Under the pieces are notes generated by a model. That model saw only the letters and a list, made by a program, of their open reading frames with translations. It searched no databases and was not told the origin of the DNA. The position numbers and the translations under genes are program-made. Below are positions 9,059 to 11,317 of a stretch of 11,317 nt of DNA, one piece after another; within the stretch, counting starts at the first letter, position 1, and the number at the start of each line of letters is the position of its first letter. The DNA is taken from NCBI RefSeq assembly GCF_001039265.1, contig NZ_LFEK01000002.1, positions 65,476 to 76,792 on the forward strand, written 5' to 3'. Source of the DNA: Synechococcus sp. GFB01. GTDB lineage: Bacteria > Cyanobacteriota > Cyanobacteriia > PCC-6307 > Cyanobiaceae.

Positions 9059-10255
9059 CAGAGGATCACCGGCCGCTGGCCGATGCGCTCGCCGCCATAA
9101 CCGGCACGTGCGCGCACCGCCGCACACCAGTCGAGGTTGTCGAGAGCCCAGCGCACCGTGGATTCGAGGCCCTGCTCAAAGTTGTGGCGGGGCCGCCAGC
9201 CCAGCTCGGTGATGATCTTCGCCGCATCGATGGCGTAGCGCCGATCGTGGCCGGGGCGGTCGCTCACCCGGGTTATCAGGCGAGCATGGGGAGCTCCCTG
9301 CGGCCTCAGCCGATCCATCAGGGCGCAGATCGCCTCCACCACCTGCCGGTTGGTGCGCTCGCTGGGACGGCCATGGTCACCGGCCCCACCCACGCAGTAG
9401 CTCTCGCCCACACGGCCGCGGGTAGCAGCCAGCAACAGGGCATCCACGTGGTCTTCCACGTACAGCCAGTCGCGGACGTGTTACCGTCTCCATAGAGGGG
9501 AATCGGCTCGCCGGCAGCCGCCTTGAGGATCACCACCGGGATCAGCTTCTCGGGGAATTGCCAGGGCCCGTAGTTGTTGCTGCAGTTGGTGAGCACCACT
9601 GGCAGGCCGTAGGTGTGGTGCCAGGCGTGCACCAAGTGATCGCTAGCCGCCTTGCTGGCCGAGTAGGGGCTGCGCGGGTCATAGGGAGTGGTTTCCGAGA
9701 ATCGTCCCGTGAGCCCCAGCGAGCCGAACACCTCGTCGGTGCTGATGTGGTGGAAGCGGAAACGCTGCCTGCGCTCATCGGAAAGCGCTGCCCAGTGCTC
9801 CAGCACTGCCTGCAGCAGCTGGAAGGTGCCGGTCACGTTGCTCTCGATGAACACTCCCGGCCCCTCGATCGAGCGGTCGACGTGGCTCTCGGCCGCAAGG
9901 TGCAGCACCAGATCCGGATCGGCCCGTCGCACCGCTGCCGCCGTGGCGTCGCCGTCGGCCAGATTCACCCGCAGCAGCTCGTGGCGCAGCTCCCCTCTGG
10001 AGGTGCGGGCGGCGGGCCCCAGCTCCGCCAGTGCCGCCTCGATGCTGGTCAGATCGCTGGCGTAGCCGAGCTTGTCGAGATTGAAACCCGTGCGCCGCTG
10101 CATGTGAGCAATCTCCGCACCACCGCTCCGCCGATGAAACCGGCTCCGCCGGTCACCAGCACGCGGCGGCGCTCACCAAGCAGCTCGCCCACCGCAGGCA
10201 GGGGAGGGGCCTTCGGCAGCGGAGCGCCGGCAGCGGATCTGGCGGGATCAAGCAT
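9058..10255 (-). CDS. rfbB: dTDP-glucose 4,6-dehydratase (two apparent frameshifts near 9478 and 10085)
   Basis: RfbB (RmlB) converts dTDP-glucose to dTDP-4-keto-6-deoxyglucose with bound NAD, the second step of dTDP-rhamnose synthesis. It is an extended short-chain dehydrogenase: the Rossmann motif VTGGAGFIGG is at 34-43, AESHVDRSI at 122-130, STDEVFGS with Asp174-Glu175 at 172-179, YSASK with Tyr198 and Lys202, and NCSNNYGPWQFPEKLIP at 224-240. One base is missing near 10085 (GARVFNLDKLGYASD expected) and one near 9478 (GDGNTVRDWLYVEDHV expected). Repaired length is 399 residues. From ATG 10255 there are about 30 residues before the Rossmann strand, more than usual; the in-frame GTG at residue 22 is an alternative start. 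Its stop overlaps the transferase ATG, and rfbD ends 11 bases upstream. Confidence 0.93.
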
Positions 10256-10266
10256 GGGCGGGATGG

Positions 10267-11223
10267 TCAGGGACCGACAGAGGGCGCAGTCTCGAGCATC
10301 TGCCGCAAGGCCACGCGCCAGTGCTTGGGCTGAAGGTCGAGGAGCTGACGAGTACCGCTGCACTCCAGCAGCGAATAGCTTGGTCGGGGCGCCGGCAGCG
10401 GATAGTCCGCAGTGAGGATCGGATTCACGGACGCTGCCTGCTCCAACAATCCGAGCTCCACCCCCAACTCGCCCACCGCAACGGCTACGTCATACCAGCT
10501 GGCGGCACCTGCATCGCTCCAGTGCAGCACCATCGGCAGGGGGCCGGCTCCCGCAGCGCTGATCATGGCATCCCAGCGCCCGATCAGCCGCCAGCAGGTA
10601 GTCGCCAGGGTGAGGGTGCTGGTGGGGCAGCCCACCTGGTCGGCCACTACACCGATCGCAGGACCACCGGCGCCCCGCTCCCGGTGCAGCCGCAGCATCG
10701 TGCGCGCGAAGTTGCGGCCCACGGGCCCCATCACCCAGCTGGTTCGCAGGATCACCCCCTGGCCGACCGCTCCCAGCACCTGCTCCACCGCTTCTTCTCC
10801 CGCCGCCTTGCTGGCGCCGTAAACACCCAGCGGCCGGCGCTTCTGCTTCGGGAGGTAGGGGCTGCCCTGCCGGCCGTCGAACACGAAGTCGGTGCTGACC
10901 TGAAGCAAGCTGCCACCCGTCTCGCGCAAGGCCTCCGCCAGCGCCCGCGGCGCACCGCCGTTCACCGCCTTGGCCAGCTCCGGCTCGCTCTCGGCCCGAT
11001 CCACCGCCGTATAGGCGCCGGCATTCAGCACCCAGTCGGGGCGGTGCTCCAACACCACCCGGCGGCAAGCCTGCGCATCGGCCAGATCCAGCGGCAGCAG
11101 CCCCTCGCCACCAGCCCGGCTGGTGGCGATCAGCTCCACCCCCTGCGGACAGGACGCCAGGAGGGCCCGGCCCAGCTGGCCGGCGGCGCCGGTGAGCAGC
11201 ACCGTGACGGGCACCGCCGTCAC
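10267..11223 (-). CDS. rfbD: dTDP-4-dehydrorhamnose reductase
   Basis: RfbD (RmlD) reduces dTDP-4-keto-L-rhamnose to dTDP-L-rhamnose with NAD(P)H, the last step of the pathway. The frame is intact at 318 residues, slightly longer than the usual 290-300. Visible are the nucleotide-binding TGAAGQLG (11-18), NAGAYTAVDRAE (67-78), STDFVFDG (110-117), the catalytic YGASK with Tyr135 and Lys139, and RTSWVMGPVGRNF. The start is GTG 11223, which overlaps the rfbC TGA as GTGA; the peptide VPVTVLLTGAAGQLG follows directly, so there is no room for a much later start. This type of overlap points to translation coupled to rfbC. Confidence 0.94.
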   Translation of the reverse strand: MTAVPVTVLLTGAAGQLGRALLASCPQGVELIATSRAGGEGLLPLDLADAQACRRVVLEHRPDWVLNAGAYTAVDRAESEPELAKAVNGGAPRALAEALRETGGSLLQVSTDFVFDGRQGSPYLPKQKRRPLGVYGASKAAGEEAVEQVLGAVGQGVILRTSWVMGPVGRNFARTMLRLHRERGAGGPAIGVVADQVGCPTSTLTLATTCWRLIGRWDAMISAAGAGPLPMVLHWSDAGAASWYDVAVAVGELGVELGLLEQAASVNPILTADYPLPAPRPSYSLLECSGTRQLLDLQPKHWRVALRQMLETAPSVGP

Positions 11224-11317
11224 CCGTACACCTCACCGGCCGCCACAGCCTGGGCGAAGGTGGGCGCCTCGGCGTCCTTGGCGCTGAGCTGAGGAAGGGC
11301 AGCACCGAGCGCATCCA
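11220..11317 (-). CDS. rfbC: dTDP-4-dehydrorhamnose 3,5-epimerase, C-terminal 32 residues (gene runs off the right edge)
   Basis: RfbC (RmlC) epimerises dTDP-4-keto-6-deoxyglucose at C3 and C5, the step before RfbD. Only the C-terminus is present, with LPQLSAKDAEAPTFAQAVAA followed by GEVYG and TGA at 11222-11220. The segment LSAKDAEAP is the typical ending of this family, although the cupin core that would prove it lies outside the window. Position directly before rfbD, with a 4-base GTGA overlap, supports the call. rfbA (glucose-1-phosphate thymidylyltransferase) would be expected further upstream. Confidence 0.82.
   Translation of the reverse strand, partial: DALGAALPQLSAKDAEAPTFAQAVAAGEVYG

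Overview
The window reads as chromosomal DNA of a high-GC unicellular picocyanobacterium of the Cyanobium/Synechococcus group. The grounds are recognition of the proteins (a PlmA-type GntR regulator, a SecA with the long cyanobacterial NBD2 insert, IF-3 and serine acetyltransferase sequences of marine-Synechococcus type), GC of roughly two thirds by eye, and very few Shine-Dalgarno sequences. I could not run a search, so the genus is an inference.

Left and middle part (1-7453) is housekeeping: the 5' end of gyrB (minus), miaA (plus), infC (plus), a dienelactone-hydrolase family enzyme (minus), a GntR regulator that is probably plmA (plus), tRNA-Gly(GCC) (minus), cysE (plus) and secA (minus). 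gyrB/miaA and the hydrolase/plmA pair are divergent and share short upstream regions. infC/hydrolase and cysE/secA converge with gaps of 9 and 16 bases. Right part (7702-11317) is a cell-surface polysaccharide operon on the minus strand, read rfbC - rfbD - rfbB - membrane undecaprenyl-phosphate sugar transferase. rfbC, rfbB and rfbD make dTDP-L-rhamnose, and the transferase probably loads the first sugar of a rhamnose-containing glycan onto the lipid carrier. rfbC/rfbD overlap as GTGA and rfbB/transferase as TGATG, so the operon looks translationally coupled.

The most striking property of the window is technical. infC (once), secA (twice), the sugar transferase (twice) and rfbB (twice) are each broken by apparent single-base losses, nearly all in a doubled base or short homopolymer, and each gene becomes full length when one base is restored per site. 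Essential genes such as infC and secA could not be broken in a living cell, so I read these as sequencing or assembly errors, not pseudogenes. CDS spans below are the repaired genes. The same error would explain the odd start of miaA and a possible small membrane-protein gene divergent from secA.

I see no CRISPR array, insertion sequence, phage gene, toxin-antitoxin pair or defence system, and nothing that looks like a new biological system. The non-coding features worth a look are a 17-nt palindrome plus a second inverted repeat upstream of gyrB, two perfect 12-bp hairpins at the 3' end of infC, and palindromes between the hydrolase and plmA.
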